64,000 nucleotides of DNA from Branchiostoma lanceolatum (Eukaryota > Chordata > Leptocardii > Amphioxiformes > Branchiostomatidae), in the NCBI RefSeq assembly GCF_035083965.1, contig NC_089723.1, positions 4,673,501-4,737,500 on the forward strand, given 5' to 3'. Under the pieces are notes generated by a model that saw nothing but the letters and a program-made list of their open reading frames with translations, had not been told where the DNA came from and did no database searches. The first letter of the stretch is position 1. Every line of letters begins with the position of its first letter. Position numbers and translations under genes: made by a program. This document shows positions 31,728 to 44,300 of the stretch, piece by piece.

Positions 31728-34700
31728 TTACTTTAAATAGAATTCGGTTACTTGTTTAATGCAATGGCCGTATATTATGAGATGCTTTACCCAGATTGTT
31801 GTCTCCTCAGTAGGTGGTAACTCCGTTGGAATTTCAGTTGCTTCAGTCTCCGGTAACTTCGATGGTGGGACGGTTGTGTTTTCAATTGGCAGCTGAAAAT
31901 AGATTGGAAACAGAGGCACATACTAGAAACTAGCGTTGTTATATCGAGGGAAAACGTCGGCATATAAACATCAATGCCTGGAAACGTGTTGTTCTAAACC
32001 GCTTATACTATAGAATAAAAGGAATGAAAATACACAACCAAGTGATTTATTCAACCAACGTTTCGGTGACCATTTGTCACCTTCCTCAAGGCAATTCTAT
32101 CTGACTGGTTCACATTGCACTGCAGCACAGGTGTCGCTGCTTATAGATGCGTTCCCAAAATTCCTAGACTTACCAACCTAATGAAACTATTCACGGGCGC
32201 TTATGCTATAGGTCAAAATCTAGACCTACATCCGCGGATTGGTTTTCATGTATTATCATAAAAATACGAATGATGGAGATACATTTAACTAGAGCTCCTT
32301 GACGGAAATGATCGAGTTGCAGTATGTGGTGTCAAGTTGTGACTGCTCAGTTATAGAGAATGAGAGGTGGTTTAAAGAAAACAACGATGAAATGATCTGA
32401 ATGACAAGAGCTACTCTTCCACTGGTCGTGACAGAGAAGACAGATGTACAGTATTTACAGGTTCATTGTACGGGGGGAATCCCCCTAATTCTTCTTCGAC
32501 AATGAACAGTAGACCACGGCTTAACGTCCCGTCCTTATGAAATTTATAAGTAATTAATGTTACGCTCACCCGGTACTCGTAGACGAACCGGAACCCCCGG
32601 TCTCCCACACTGCCGTCACTCCGGAACCGGATTCTCAGTGCTTTCGTGCTGGTGACGTCATCAGGCTTGTCAGTGCCACACCAGCGACCTGTCGGATACG
32701 TGCAAGGAAAAGCAGATTGAACGATATGTCATATGGAGGCTTCAAACTTTAGGCAAGCATTCACCCCTTAAACTGAAAAGTCCCATTCTTTAAGCCCCCT
32801 TTCCACTAGAAGGCACCCGTTGCGCGACCCAGATAGGCTTAGTTTCTACGTGTGACTCTGGTTTTATAATTGGGATGTGATGCCATTGCAAAAGTATGAT
32901 TCAAGAGGCGAAAGAAAAAACACACAAAACGTTATGTGTAGGTTCGTTGCACGAGAAAATTCGACAAGTACAATGAACAGTGGACCACGCCTTACGTCCC
33001 ATCCTTAAGACTGCGACACTTTCAAATAGCGTGCATGTCGGGTGAACTAGTCGGGATTCGCACACACGACCTCTTATTAGCTTAGTCTAGACAGGGTCAC
33101 TAACCCCTGGACAAAACACGCTACTAAACTTCGTACACGGTAACTTTATCAGACAATACTTACTGATTGCACTTCGCACTGCAGCTATAGGCGTCGCTGC
33201 TTACAGATGCGGTCCCAAAAGTAAACTGGCCACATGTGTGCAGAGGTAGTTAAGTAGCAGTTAGTTAGCAGAAGCTAAGGCTTGAGACCGTGCTGTATGA
33301 ATGAACCTGACGAAGAGGACCAAGCTTAAGGGTCCACTGGCCTAGGAACTGTGATGCAAAGTAAACTTCGTACCCAGTTGCGTCCCGTCCTCGAAAATGT
33401 CGACCCAGTCGTACCGGCAGGTGGCGAGACCCGTGAAGGACGTCTCCGTCTGGAACTCCGTGAAGGTCACGGTCACGGGCACACCTGTAGCCGGGAGGGT
33501 CCAGGTACAGTCCAGGAAGTTGTCGTACTCCTCAGGATACCTGCAATAGGGGAGGGGTATGTAAGTTAATCTACATTTAATGAGTCAATTCCTTTGTACA
33601 TGTAGATTCTTCTGCTCTGTTCGTCAATGTATGTATGTTCAGCTTAAGTTCAGCTTTAGTTGAGCTTCATTATTGTTAAAACCCGGGAGTGTCCAGGTAC
33701 AGTCCAGGAAGTTGTCATACTCCTCAGGATACCTGCAGAAGGGAAGGGGTACGTAAGTTAAGCCCCCCTCTCACTGGACCCGTGGCACACTGAATCGCCG
33801 ATCGAATTGACAAAGCACTGAATGAATTGCATCGACAAAAATCGAATATTTTTAAGCTTTGTGTGCTTTCTTGTCTTTTTGGTCATACCTGTACGTTTTG
33901 AATAATATTCCCATTATAAAGTCAAGGGTAACACAAATCCAGTTTAGGAAGCAGCGACGCTGCCAGCGTGCCGCGGCCGGGTCTAGTGAGAGGGGGACTT
34001 TAATCTACATTTGAGAATGACTTAATTCCTTTGTATATTTTGATGAAGGTTAGACATCCATGCCAGGTAATAAGATACGTTAAGTAACAGACAGTTACAT
34101 CAACGCCATTCAGGCTACTTTTGCGTCTGCAATGTTCATACATAGAGGATTGAATTGTGTTGAATCAATGAGTCTCTATCAAAATTTGATACTTCGATCG
34201 AACGAGTCTCAAAGTCTTGAGGGGACATGTTACAGGTCGGCTGTAACAAGGTCGTCAAAAAAATGTCAAGGATTCTAATTATTTCAAACCATTGTTGTTA
34301 GGCCATGTTGATTTGATTATATGGATGACATCCTCTGGGAATCCCAAAACTGATGCGGCGTGCGACCAAAAAAGTTGCCTTCATCATGAAATCTAGGTAA
34401 GTGGTCAGGAAGGTTGAACAAACTAATAAGCATATATGGTCTACCGGATAATTCTTTTTCTTTCGCATTTTCTTCTTTGACTTTGGATTCTGATTTGGCA
34501 TACTACAATATTGCTATTCGTATTTCGAAATATTTTTGATGCTATTCACGGAATATATTTGCTCTTTTGCAGCTCCTTTATGCGATTTACAGCATAATCC
34601 AAAACTCTTTCCTTTTATCTTTTTGGCGACGCCCCAGGGGTGAGCCTATTTTTTCATTTTTGGAAACGGACGAAAATTGATGCGCCGGCGGATGCCATCC

Positions 34701-36850
34701 GCCTAATCAAATCAGTTTGGCCTAACACATAAGATTTTCGGTGTACAAATATCTGACAGGTTGTAGAGCTACTATATGGCCTCCGTCGGTCAGTATTGAC
34801 CATGGTAAAATCCTAATTCACACAACAGCCCTACAGCATCGACTATGGCTAAACAGCCCTATACGAGAATGGCAGTCTCTGTCGGCAACAAATATCGAGG
34901 CTTGCAATTGATTCCTGTAAACGTACTGTAAATGCATTTAAGTTCGCGTGGTTTTTATTTCGCGCTAAGGTGAAACTTTTGTCAGCGTTAAAGTCACATA
35001 CTGCTACAGTACTGGACCAAAAATGTTCGCGGCCGTGGTCATAAGTTTGCTGTGAAATGGTAGTCGCGAAAACCGCGAACATAAAACCACCGCGAACATG
35101 TCTGCATTTGCAGTATTTGCGTTACCCTGGCGACGTGACGACTCCAGAGGTGTCGTTCAGGACTCCTCCGCATGAGGGCTCTTCTACCGCTCCCAGCACC
35201 TTGTAGGTAAAGCGGAATCCTTTGGCGTTGAAGGTGGCGTCACTGACAAACCGAACCTCAAGCATGTCGTCTGAACTGTCCGAGCCCGGGTTCGTGTTGC
35301 CACAGTATATACCTGCACAGCAACCATGCGTTTTATGTTGATGAAGGTTAGATATCCATGTAATAAGGTACACAATACAAATGTCTCTCAAGCAACTACA
35401 TACGTTTTCTAAACGTTAGACGTCTAAGGAATGAGAGGTCACGCTTTACCTCTCTATCTCTTTATCTATCTATCTATATCTTTTCTTTTATTTACTTAAC
35501 TTTATGCATATGTAATCCAGACACAAAACTCACTGTTTATGCCTTAACTGTTAGTGTAACAAGCTCCAATTGTTACAAAAGCGATATGTGGTTTTTACAA
35601 GCCAGCTACAATGGGAGCCTTTGACAACTGGAGATGAATTCTATGTGTAAAAAGTACTCTGGATCCAAATACATGAAATCAATTATCATGCCTTTTTTTC
35701 AAGTAATTGTCATTGCCTACCTAGTGATTCTCCAGAGGAGAGAATCTCCACGTAGTCGTACCGACACGTGCCAAAAGCGCCCCCTGCCGGCTGCTCCAGT
35801 TCGAAGTCCATGAACGTGACGCTTGCGAGCCCGCCTCGTGCCTCGATCACCCAGGTACAGTCCTGGGAACGAGTCAGAACGACATATTTGGGCGTTTTCT
35901 ACCGTGGCGTCTATGATGACGTAATGTGGGGCCCGCCATTTTGGTGGGTTAAACTTAAAGAGGAGTCATTATGCGTGAGATTTTTCCTACTGTTCCGTAT
36001 CATGTTTCTTGGTCGTATCCTTTCTGCACTTTTTCTCATGTACCCCCCTCTCCCTGATTCATTCTTTACAATAGTGTCCTATTTGTTTTGGACATAGGGC
36101 TTTTTTAGTGAAATTAAAGTAGCTTTATGTTGAGTCTGTAAGAACCTACCTGGTTGTGTAAGTAGTAGTTAGGGTAGCCGTGTGACGTCACTTCGCCCCC
36201 TGAGCCGGTCAAGGTGCCTCCACATAGCTGGCCTTATTTGGGCAGACGTACAATGGGGAGAAATTCAAGTGTCACATCAACAAGGAATCTGTCTTTGAAG
36301 TTATACAGACTAGCTTTAGACCCGGGCCCACCCAACCTTCCCATCCTGCCGGTCTCTGGTTACACAATCTTCCGGCTCGTATCATGTCACTCTACAATAT
36401 TCAGGTAACCACGGACATACTCCGGTACAAACAAACACACAGGGCGAAAACAGTACCTCCGTTTTCACGGAGGTAAAAAGTATGTAAACGGTTTGCAGGG
36501 GGGGTGCTATACATGTAAATTACTAAAAGTTGCTTCTCGTTACAGCGATCGCCATATTCAATAAATTAGTTGACGCCGATGTAGATATGATACGTACAAA
36601 AACGATGTAGTCCACATTAAGACAGCTAACTTTAAAAGCTATACTAGTATTATCTTTAGCACTGACGCAAAAGTGATGGTGTTTAACGGTAATGTATCTG
36701 ATGCGGAATTCAACGTTGTGTTGGCCTGTATGCAACCCTATTTATTTTTAAGTTTGAAACGTAGTTGCTGTAGAAAAGAGGCTAGACTAAGTACGTACCC
36801 AAAGATGGGGCGATCATTTGCAGCACAAGAAGTACAAGGAAGTTCAGCAT
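31728..36850 (-). CDS. Secreted protein with two CUB domains and a Thr/Pro-rich tail
   Basis: Exons in transcription order: 36850-36799, 36232-36150, 35862-35721, 35312-35126, 33540-33374, 32688-32570, 31892-31728. All junctions keep frame (304 residues). The first exon is a signal peptide (MLNFLVLLVLQMIAPSL). CUB1 (about residues 20-131) shows LCGG, SHGYPNYY, DCTWVI, CRYDYVEI and YCGN. CUB2 (about 137-250) shows SCGGVL, SPGYPEEYDN, DCTWTL, CRYDWVDIFEDG and WCGT, ending in FRFVYEY. The tail is Thr/Pro/Glu-rich (PTELPPTEETT), like an O-glycosylated stalk. CUB domains mediate extracellular protein or glycan binding. Alternatively, a donor at 31790 (TGG|GTAAAG) could splice to an exon I did not find, for example a membrane anchor. 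I saw no protease or other catalytic domain. Confidence 0.82.
32030..32160. repeat. Partial copy of the hammerhead-like inverted-repeat element
   Basis: Contains CCAACGTTTCGGTGACC and GTCACCTTCCTCAAGG, the inverse of the core at 27107-27140, then CACTGCAGCACAGGTGTCGC. A further fragment lies at 33165-33225. Both are in introns of the CUB gene. Confidence 0.65.
32795..32975. mobile_element. Degenerate CTCACTGGACCC-family MITE
   Basis: AGCCCCCTTTCCACTAGAAG followed by a CTCTGGTTTTATAATTGGG segment resembles the family but is strongly diverged. Confidence 0.35.
33683..33732 (-). pseudogene. Tandem partial copy of CUB2 exon 5
   Basis: Repeats the 5' end of the exon at 33540-33374 (YPEEYDNFLDCTW, with one silent-looking change) plus its acceptor and adjacent intron. 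It lacks the rest of the exon. It lies about 190 bases upstream of the real exon, and a MITE has inserted beside it. Confidence 0.7.
33761..33999. mobile_element. CTCACTGGACCC-family MITE with TTA target duplication
   Basis: Begins AGCCCCCCTCTCACTGGACC and ends AGTGAGAGGGGGACT, flanked by TTA at 33758-33760 and 34000-34002. The unoccupied site survives in the paralogous segment near 33560-33575 (GTAAGTTAATCTACATTT), which proves the boundaries. Confidence 0.88.
34301..34722. mobile_element. Transposon related to the 18633 element
   Basis: Starts GGCCATGTTGATTTGATTAT with GGATGACATCC. The right end inverted reads GGCCAAACTGATTTGATTAG with GGATGGCATCC. Flanked by TTA and TAA. Same terminal layout as 18633-19475; no coding sequence. 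Confidence 0.65.
34924..35115. mobile_element. TACTGTAAATGCA MITE, copy 3
   Basis: TACTGTAAATGCATTTAAGT to CTGCATTTGCAGTA, in an intron of the CUB gene, ending only about 11 bases from the donor side of exon 4. Confidence 0.8.
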
Positions 36851-38348
36851 GGTTGTAGCTGTGTTACGTCTGTCCATATGGCTAAGTGCTTGACCAGGTG
36901 TGGTAAGGAAAGGTGAGAACCTTCCAGGTGCGAACCTGTACGGGATGTTTACTCATCCTGACCCTGGCTTGTGCATGCCCCGACACTGTGCGAGAATTAC
37001 GTGTCCTGGCGTGTATTTGTCGGAGTATGTTTAAATTCCATACGCTGATCTAAGGGCCCTTGTGCGTATATTCAAGTGCGCGTGAGTTGCGCATTAACAT
37101 TTTTTGGTTTAAGTAAGGTTTGCGGGGGAAAAGTTGTTTTCTACTTTGACCCACCGTTGTGCAGCCAAGTGATCGAACCTAAGAAATCACTTCTTCGGCT
37201 GCAAACTTAACCTAAACCAAAAACATATTAATACGTAACCCATGCGGACTTGTATATACGCACATGTGTGACAGGGGCTTAAGTAACTGATTGCAAGTAA
37301 CTAAGTTTACATTTGGCGTTTATACGTCGATGAAGGTTAGACATCCAAGTAATAAGATACGCAAATTAACAGTTACTCAAGCAACTGGGTGCTTTTGGAA
37401 ACGGTTTCACTAATTCATGGTTAAATACTTGTTGAACTACAGATCTTTCTCAGTGTCGCTGACGAAATGTAATTGATGCTATCTAATAAACTTTTGACCG
37501 TTTCCAAAAATCTAGAAGGGAGATATATGGGTTTCATTAGATAATAAAAGATACTTTCTTTGTAAATATGAAGAAGTGGTAACAACTACTAGCCAAACTA
37601 CAGAAACGAGTACACACTTTATTGTAAAATGAACACCTTTATTGCGCAATCCATACCAAAAAGGTATCCAAATATCAACATAACATTCAACCTGACAATT
37701 CACTTCACTGCCTCCAGCCTGTCGTTTTGTATGTCATGATTGTCAAACTTTAATTATCTTTTAAACTATCGACGCCGTCTGTAGCAAGCTGCTAACGTTA
37801 CATGTAGTCTGTATAACGCAAACTCCAGCTGTCCGGGGGGTTGCGAGGCGGTTACAGGCCGGCGAGCGGTCACAGGAGGCTTGATTGAATTCAGGCTAGC
37901 AAGCTGCTATTCTAACTAAATGTTGAATTTTGGATTCTTGACTAAAAAAACAGTACATATGATATATTAATATAGGGTGCTGCTAAGTGATATGCCTTGA
38001 TACAAGACAAAACAATACTACATGTGACGAAAATAAAAATCAACGTAGCTAGTACAAATAAATCCACATATTCCTTTCAATTTGGAAATATACATGTACA
38101 TACTATTAGAGAGATATACAGACGACTTCTGTCCATTGTAACCATTTTGGCACAGAAAATTATATATTTCCGACTATTTTGCTCCTGTTCCTGTTGATAT
38201 GAGTCTATTTTGTCTCTTTTTTGTGGTGCAAGAGAAGAAGGGAAGATGTGAGCTATCAATATTTTTCCTAGCGAGCGGTTGGCCTCCAGACCTTGGTGGA
38301 GTTCAGTCTTTGTGTTGTGGTGGCGGGTCTGACGTCACTCGGAATAGG
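36851..38348. other. Intergenic region between the CUB and channel genes
   Basis: Both flanking genes are on the minus strand, so this holds the CUB promoter and the 3' UTR of the channel. Two minus-strand AATAAA motifs at 37623-37618 and 37643-37638 are candidate channel polyadenylation signals. The block at 37320-37400 (GATGAAGGTTAGACATCCAA) recurs near 34030, 35340 and 52395. Confidence 0.45.
37618..37643 (-). terminator. Candidate polyadenylation signals of the channel gene
   Basis: Two AATAAA hexamers on the minus strand about 710-730 bases beyond the channel stop codon. The distance is plausible for a 3' UTR but unproven. Confidence 0.35.
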
Positions 38349-41300
38349 TTATGCGGTGCTTTGTTGGCCGGGATGTCTGTAAAGTAAAACATAAAGAGAT
38401 AAACAAGCTGCAGTTACCGAGTTTTCAAGTCTTTGTCCCAATGCCAAACAAACCACAAAAGTTCATAGTATTTATTAGGGATTACAGCTTGTGCTCCTTA
38501 AGGGCATCAGTGCAACAGTTGAAAAACAGAAACACCCCTTTTCTCAAATTCTACAACCAACTTTTTTCCAGCAACTGACTTGAACTTAGGCTACGTCTTA
38601 TAAAAGTTTAGACAACTTCTCTAACCGACGGTGATACCAATGGTTTTTGTACATTTCTGTGGCATCTGTGATGCCATCTCGTACGTTTCAATGGACAAGG
38701 TCTCCTATCAAAGTGTAGAGCTTCAAGATGGCATCAGTGCAACTTTTTCAAACAGAATACCCTTTCCCCAACCTCTACAACCTTTTTAAACTTTTTCCAG
38801 CAACCGATTTGAACGGAGGCTACGTCCTTTAATTAACACCCTCCACCATGTCCCACTACTCGTTTTACCGCGATTGTGAGAACTATACTTTCTTTCTTAA
38901 TTTCTGTGGTATTTGCGGTGCCATTTCTTACGTTTAGTAGACAAAGCCTCCGATCATACTGTTGTGGTGTAGATTTAGGATGGTAGTTCGTCCATCTCCA
39001 CACCGGCGTATCGCCCTTTATGTTGTTCCCCTACAGGACTACAATACTCATTGGTTAGTAGGTTTGTGGAACGTAGAATTTAAAGATAGTTCAAGTCAAT
39101 ATGTTATCATAATTTTATGATCTAAGCCCAGGGATCCAACGATTGAATTTTAAGAATTCTCGTCCCTACCTCTGGAACTGCAACTTTTAATGTTTTACGG
39201 AAATTCTGTTAGCATTATTTTTAGGAGTTATGTGTAGCTTTTGCTTCCGAAATGAAAGTCTTCGGCTTCCTTTAACTTTCTTTTGCAACTATGTATTGTT
39301 AAGTTTATTGACATATTTCAGCTAGTTCAACGTATACCTATATAATTACGATATAGTGTTGAAAATACCTGTGTTTCACTTCAGTGATTCCTAAAAAAAG
39401 GAGAAAGTGGAATCCCTGCCTACATTTTTTTCAGGACCGTAACCGGAAACACCACATTAATCTTTTTGCGCCTTATTATATCCTTACTCTTGCACACTGC
39501 ATATTACTGTTATTGTCCATGTCAGTACCTCAGTTCCATTCGTACTATTTGTATTTGTGAGCCACAGGCTTGGTAGTTGGGCAGCCCAAGCTGTGCGTGC
39601 TGAACAGCCAAACCATTAGATAAACAAGACCATAGCAAGTCCAGGTGAAAAGATACAAAAAACAGAAGTTCTGCTGCAGTACCAAGGTCACGTACCAGGG
39701 GCCCAAAATCGATCTTGACCTTTGTCTTCCTAACATCTACCCACATACCAAATATCATCATAATCCATCCAGAGGTCATTGACTTATGCTGACTACAACA
39801 GTCCGGAAAGACAAACACACAGACAGACAGACACATAGACACGCACAAAACTACATCTCCATTTTTCATGGAGATAATAAATACGAACCTTTTAACAGCA
39901 GCGATGTATATGACGAGCGCCACGTGACAGAGGACGACCAGCACCCCCAGCACGACGGACGAGCCGATGTTAAACAGCCGCGCCACGTCCTTATTCGTGA
40001 TGACGGACATGGTGGTGTGCAGGATCACGATCAGACCTTGGACCGTCAGGACAGCAAGGATGTAGATGTCCTGGAGATGGAAAACATTGGAAGTAGTATG
40101 AACAAAGGATCAAGAATTTTAAGAGCCGCGCCACGTGCTTGTTCGTGATGACGGACATGGTGGTGTGCAGGATCACGATCAGACCTTGTACCGTCAGCAC
40201 AGCCAGGATGTAGATGTCCTGGTGATGGAAATAAACATGGGAAGTAGTTTGAGCAAAGGATCAAGAATTTTAAGAGCCGCGCCACGTGCTTGTTCGTGAT
40301 GACGGACATGGTGGTATGGAGGATCACGATCAGGCCCTGTACCGTCAGCACAGCCAGGATGACATGGATGTAGATATACTGGAGATAAAAATACATCGGA
40401 AGAAGTATGAGCAAAGGATCAAGAATTTTGAAGAGCCGCGCCACGTCCTTGTTCTGATGACGGACATGGTGGTGTGCAGGATCACGATCAGACCTTGTAC
40501 CGTCAGGACAGCCAGGATGTAGATGTCCTGGAGATGGAAACATTGGAAGAAGTATGAGCAAAGGATCAAGAATTTTGAAGAGCCGTGCCACGTCCGTGTT
40601 CGTGATGACGGACATGGTGGTATGGAGGATCACGATCAGGCCCTGTACCGTCAGCACAGCCAGGATGTAGATGTCCTGCGGACGGAAATACATTGGAAGT
40701 AGTATGAGCAAAGGATCAAGAATTTTGAAGAGCCGCGCCACGTCCTTGTTCGTGATGACGGACATGGTGGTGTGCAGGATCACGATCAGACCCTGTACCG
40801 TCAGAACAGCCAGGATGTAGATGTCCTGGAGATAAAAATACATTGGAAGTAGTATGAGCAAAGGATCATGAATTTTGAAGAGCCGTGCCACGTCCTTGTT
40901 CGTGATGACGGACATGGTGGTGTGGAGGATCACGATCAGGCCCTGTACCGTCAGAACAGCCAGGATGTAGATGTCCTGCGGACGGAAAACATTGGAAGAA
41001 GTATGAGCAAAGGATCAAGAATTTTGAAGAGCCGCACCACGTCCTTGTTCGTGATGACGGACATGGTGGTGTGCAGGATCACGATCAGACCCTGTACCGT
41101 CAGGACAGCCAGGATGTAGATGTCCTGGGGATGGAAACATTGGAAGAAGTATGAGCAAAGGATCAAGAATTTTAAGAGCCGCGCCACGTCCTTGTTCGTG
41201 ATGACGGACATGGTGGTGTGCAGGATCACGATCAGACCCTGTACCGTCAGGACAGCCAGGATGTAGATGTCCTGGGGATGGAAACATTGGAAGAAGTATG

Positions 41301-44300
41301 AGCAAAGGATCAAGAATTTTGAAGAGCCGCGCCACGTGCTTGTTCGTGATGACGGACATGGTGGTGTGAAGGATCACGATCAGGCCTTGTACCGTCAGGA
41401 CTGCCAGGATGTAGATGTCCTGCGGATGGGAATATTGAGATCAGTATACATCGTTGATTCAGAGAATTTAAGTCTTACCTCTTTGCATCTAATGGACATT
41501 TTGGGTTGTTACATCATTTTTTTCGAAGTAGGCACTTGAGCATTTTGGGATGCGATGTTTGTTTTCCAGCAGATTGAAAAAAAAACAGGAAACAGGTACA
41601 ACTCTACTTTTTCCCCGCATAGGGGAATACGATAATGACAGATAACCCTGGATGTGATATGCAGCTGGTGACAAATCAGCACTAAGGACAGAACCGACGG
41701 GATTATATACATGTATAAGGGGGTTCACACATGTCTGCCTGCTACTTACCAGTAGTGTTTGGTAGGATATGGTGGGACGTCTCTTCACTAACTTGTTTGT
41801 TTGTTTGTTTGTTTGTTTGTTTGTTTATTTTTCTGTATGGAACTTACCAGTAGCGTTAGGTATGAGATTGTGGGGAGTCTCTGCGCCAGGACCAGCTTGA
41901 AGGCGACTGACGTCAGCAGCAGGGTGAGCGTGACGTCCAGCCGGCTCTCCAGCGCGCCCGTGTCCAGCGCGAAGGACGAGAACGTCAGCAGCAGGATCAG
42001 GAACTGGGAACGAGAACAAAGGGCGGGAAAATACGTTATCAACTTTAAAAGCCACCTGTAGTACTTTAGTCTGTTTATCTGTTCAGTTTCAAAATGTGCC
42101 TGATACTGCAGTCGAGCGGAGATGTCCCTATAGTTCAACTGGTAGCAGTGTCACAGTTGAGCTGCTGGTTCCAATTACTTGCTAAATGGGAGACCCGGGT
42201 TCAATCCGGGGTCAGGACATATCGGTTGGGGCTGTCCCCGTCTTTCAGAAGGGACGTAAAATGGGGGATTCGTGCTTGAGGAAGTGCCTCAAGCACGTTA
42301 AAGAGGAAGGGCTCTCTGTAAAAAAATACTCTGCTACTGAAACAGCAAGGAAACTTGCTACCCTATGTGTCACTAGAACTTAGAAGCTACAAGAGTCTGG
42401 ACGAACTGATGACCCTTATATAATAAGAACGGGTGGTGCATTTGCGGGGTTCTAAATTTAAGATGCCGCTACAGTGCTCATGGGCCGAAACTGAGATGCC
42501 GCCATATCCAGATTTGTGCAGAATGTGTTCAATTACATGTATGCCAAATTTTGTGCTTTTAGGCAAATTTGCACAATCCAGCTAATTTTTCTGGACTACC
42601 TGGCACAAAATGACGCACAAAATAAAAAGTGACGCAAAAAATGAAAAGTGACGCACCATGATGACGAAGATGTTCCAGAAGTAGTACGTCCAGCGGCGCG
42701 TGACGTTGATGATGACGTCATATGTGGGGAAGATGGTGTCTGGTCCCGTGATCTCCGTCTCGGTCTTCCCCTGACACGTCATCATGTGGGCGTGAAGGTA
42801 CCACTCGTCTCCCCCTGGGATGAAAGAGAGAGCGTTTATTTGCATATTCTCGCGAGGTTTTGTCAGATTTTGCGAGAGTTGTGCTGCCATTGGCACTGTT
42901 TCCTTACAGCTGACAATGGTCAGAGCTCGAATCCTTGAAAAATTCAAACACAAGGCGAAACTAGTGGTGTGGGCTCGAATAAAGGTGTAAAAGGGAACTA
43001 TGCGGCTAGAGCGTCTTTTCCGAAGCTATGACGTGTGTGCGGTTGGCTTAAGGTTATCAACTACTATTTGCCTGCTAATAACATTCTGCTCGACAAAACT
43101 AAAGACTAACCTGAGAACGTTGAAGTGCTGATCGCGTCCTTCTCGTCCAAATATGGGCATAAGATCATATGTGTGTCCGACCAATCAGACATCAGCTCGA
43201 TCTTCAGTTCCTGGAACATAACGTCTAAATATGGGCATTGGGTGTTTACATGTGCAAGGTATGCTGTTTCAAGTCGAGGAGGCTACACAGATCCACGTAT
43301 TAAGTCAGTAAGTTCAAGGTCATTGAAAACACTTACCTGGTGGTCGAACGGGAAGTTGAAGAGCTGCATGGCGACCTTGAACTTGCCCTTGATGTGCATG
43401 GTGAGGCGGACCCAGGGCTGACCCGAGCTGCCCTTGAAGAACACCCGCTGCTTCTCCAGTCTGTCTATCGACACGGCGTTAAAGAAGACGATACGGGGGT
43501 CCCACTGGTCATCCCAGTGGATGTCCTGGAGTGGAAAAGAGATAGATTTCAGCTGTATGCATCTCCTTTTTACACAGCATATATATCTTAGTACACATGT
43601 ACAGCTAAAACGTTGTTCTAACATGATGAATAAACCACTGTAATCAGGTCGCACCAACTATCACTTAACAGAGACGTAGGCGGTCTAGTCTGACAAACTA
43701 TATCGTTACTCAAACACATCCATACACACATGTATATATGTCGACCAGCCTCTCCAGCTTTGACCTGCCACTTGCTACATAATAAAATCGAACACCACGG
43801 GGTGTCTGCTACTTTACCGGTAACCATGGTGACAGCCGTCTGGTCCAGGCCATTAACCTTATTTATTGGAAAGCAGATGAAGAAACGGAGAAAAAAATAT
43901 GTTTCCCTTTCGTGAAGGTAAAAATAACGAGTTTCCGTTTTACCTCGGCTGTGGCTCCGTTGAGCTGTGGCTCCTCCCAGAACGCCTCCACCACCGCGTC
44001 ACAGGCGAACTCCTCCTTCAGCGTGTCGATCTGACCAACCTGCACGATGAAACACCGGATGTGCACCGCAACCTGAACACAACAGAGGGCGTTGTTAAGT
44101 CAGGCCTAAAAGGACCACACTTACACCACCCCTTCCTTTCATCAACAGCTATCTGCCACACAAAAATCAACTATAGCATGTCCATGACAATAGATTCCAA
44201 AACTGGAAGTTCTGCTGCAGTACAAAGGTCACACATCAGGAGGCCCAAATTTGAAGTTGGCCTTCGTCTTCCTAATACCTAACCATATATCAAATGTCAT

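Noticed and set aside
39522..39888. Extension of the channel past M4 to a stop at 39522
   Set aside because: The extra 122 residues come from repeat family M. A donor at AAAAG|GTTCG and a phase-2 terminal exon at 38376 give a natural short tail.
40046..40933. A 295-codon minus-strand open frame as a stand-alone gene
   Set aside because: It is the tandem M3-exon/intron array read through in one frame. Each unit contains intron sequence and an acceptor, so it is not an independent gene.
42121..42220. A functional tRNA gene
   Set aside because: The A and B boxes are good, but the anticodon arm region is too long and the SINE tail follows directly.
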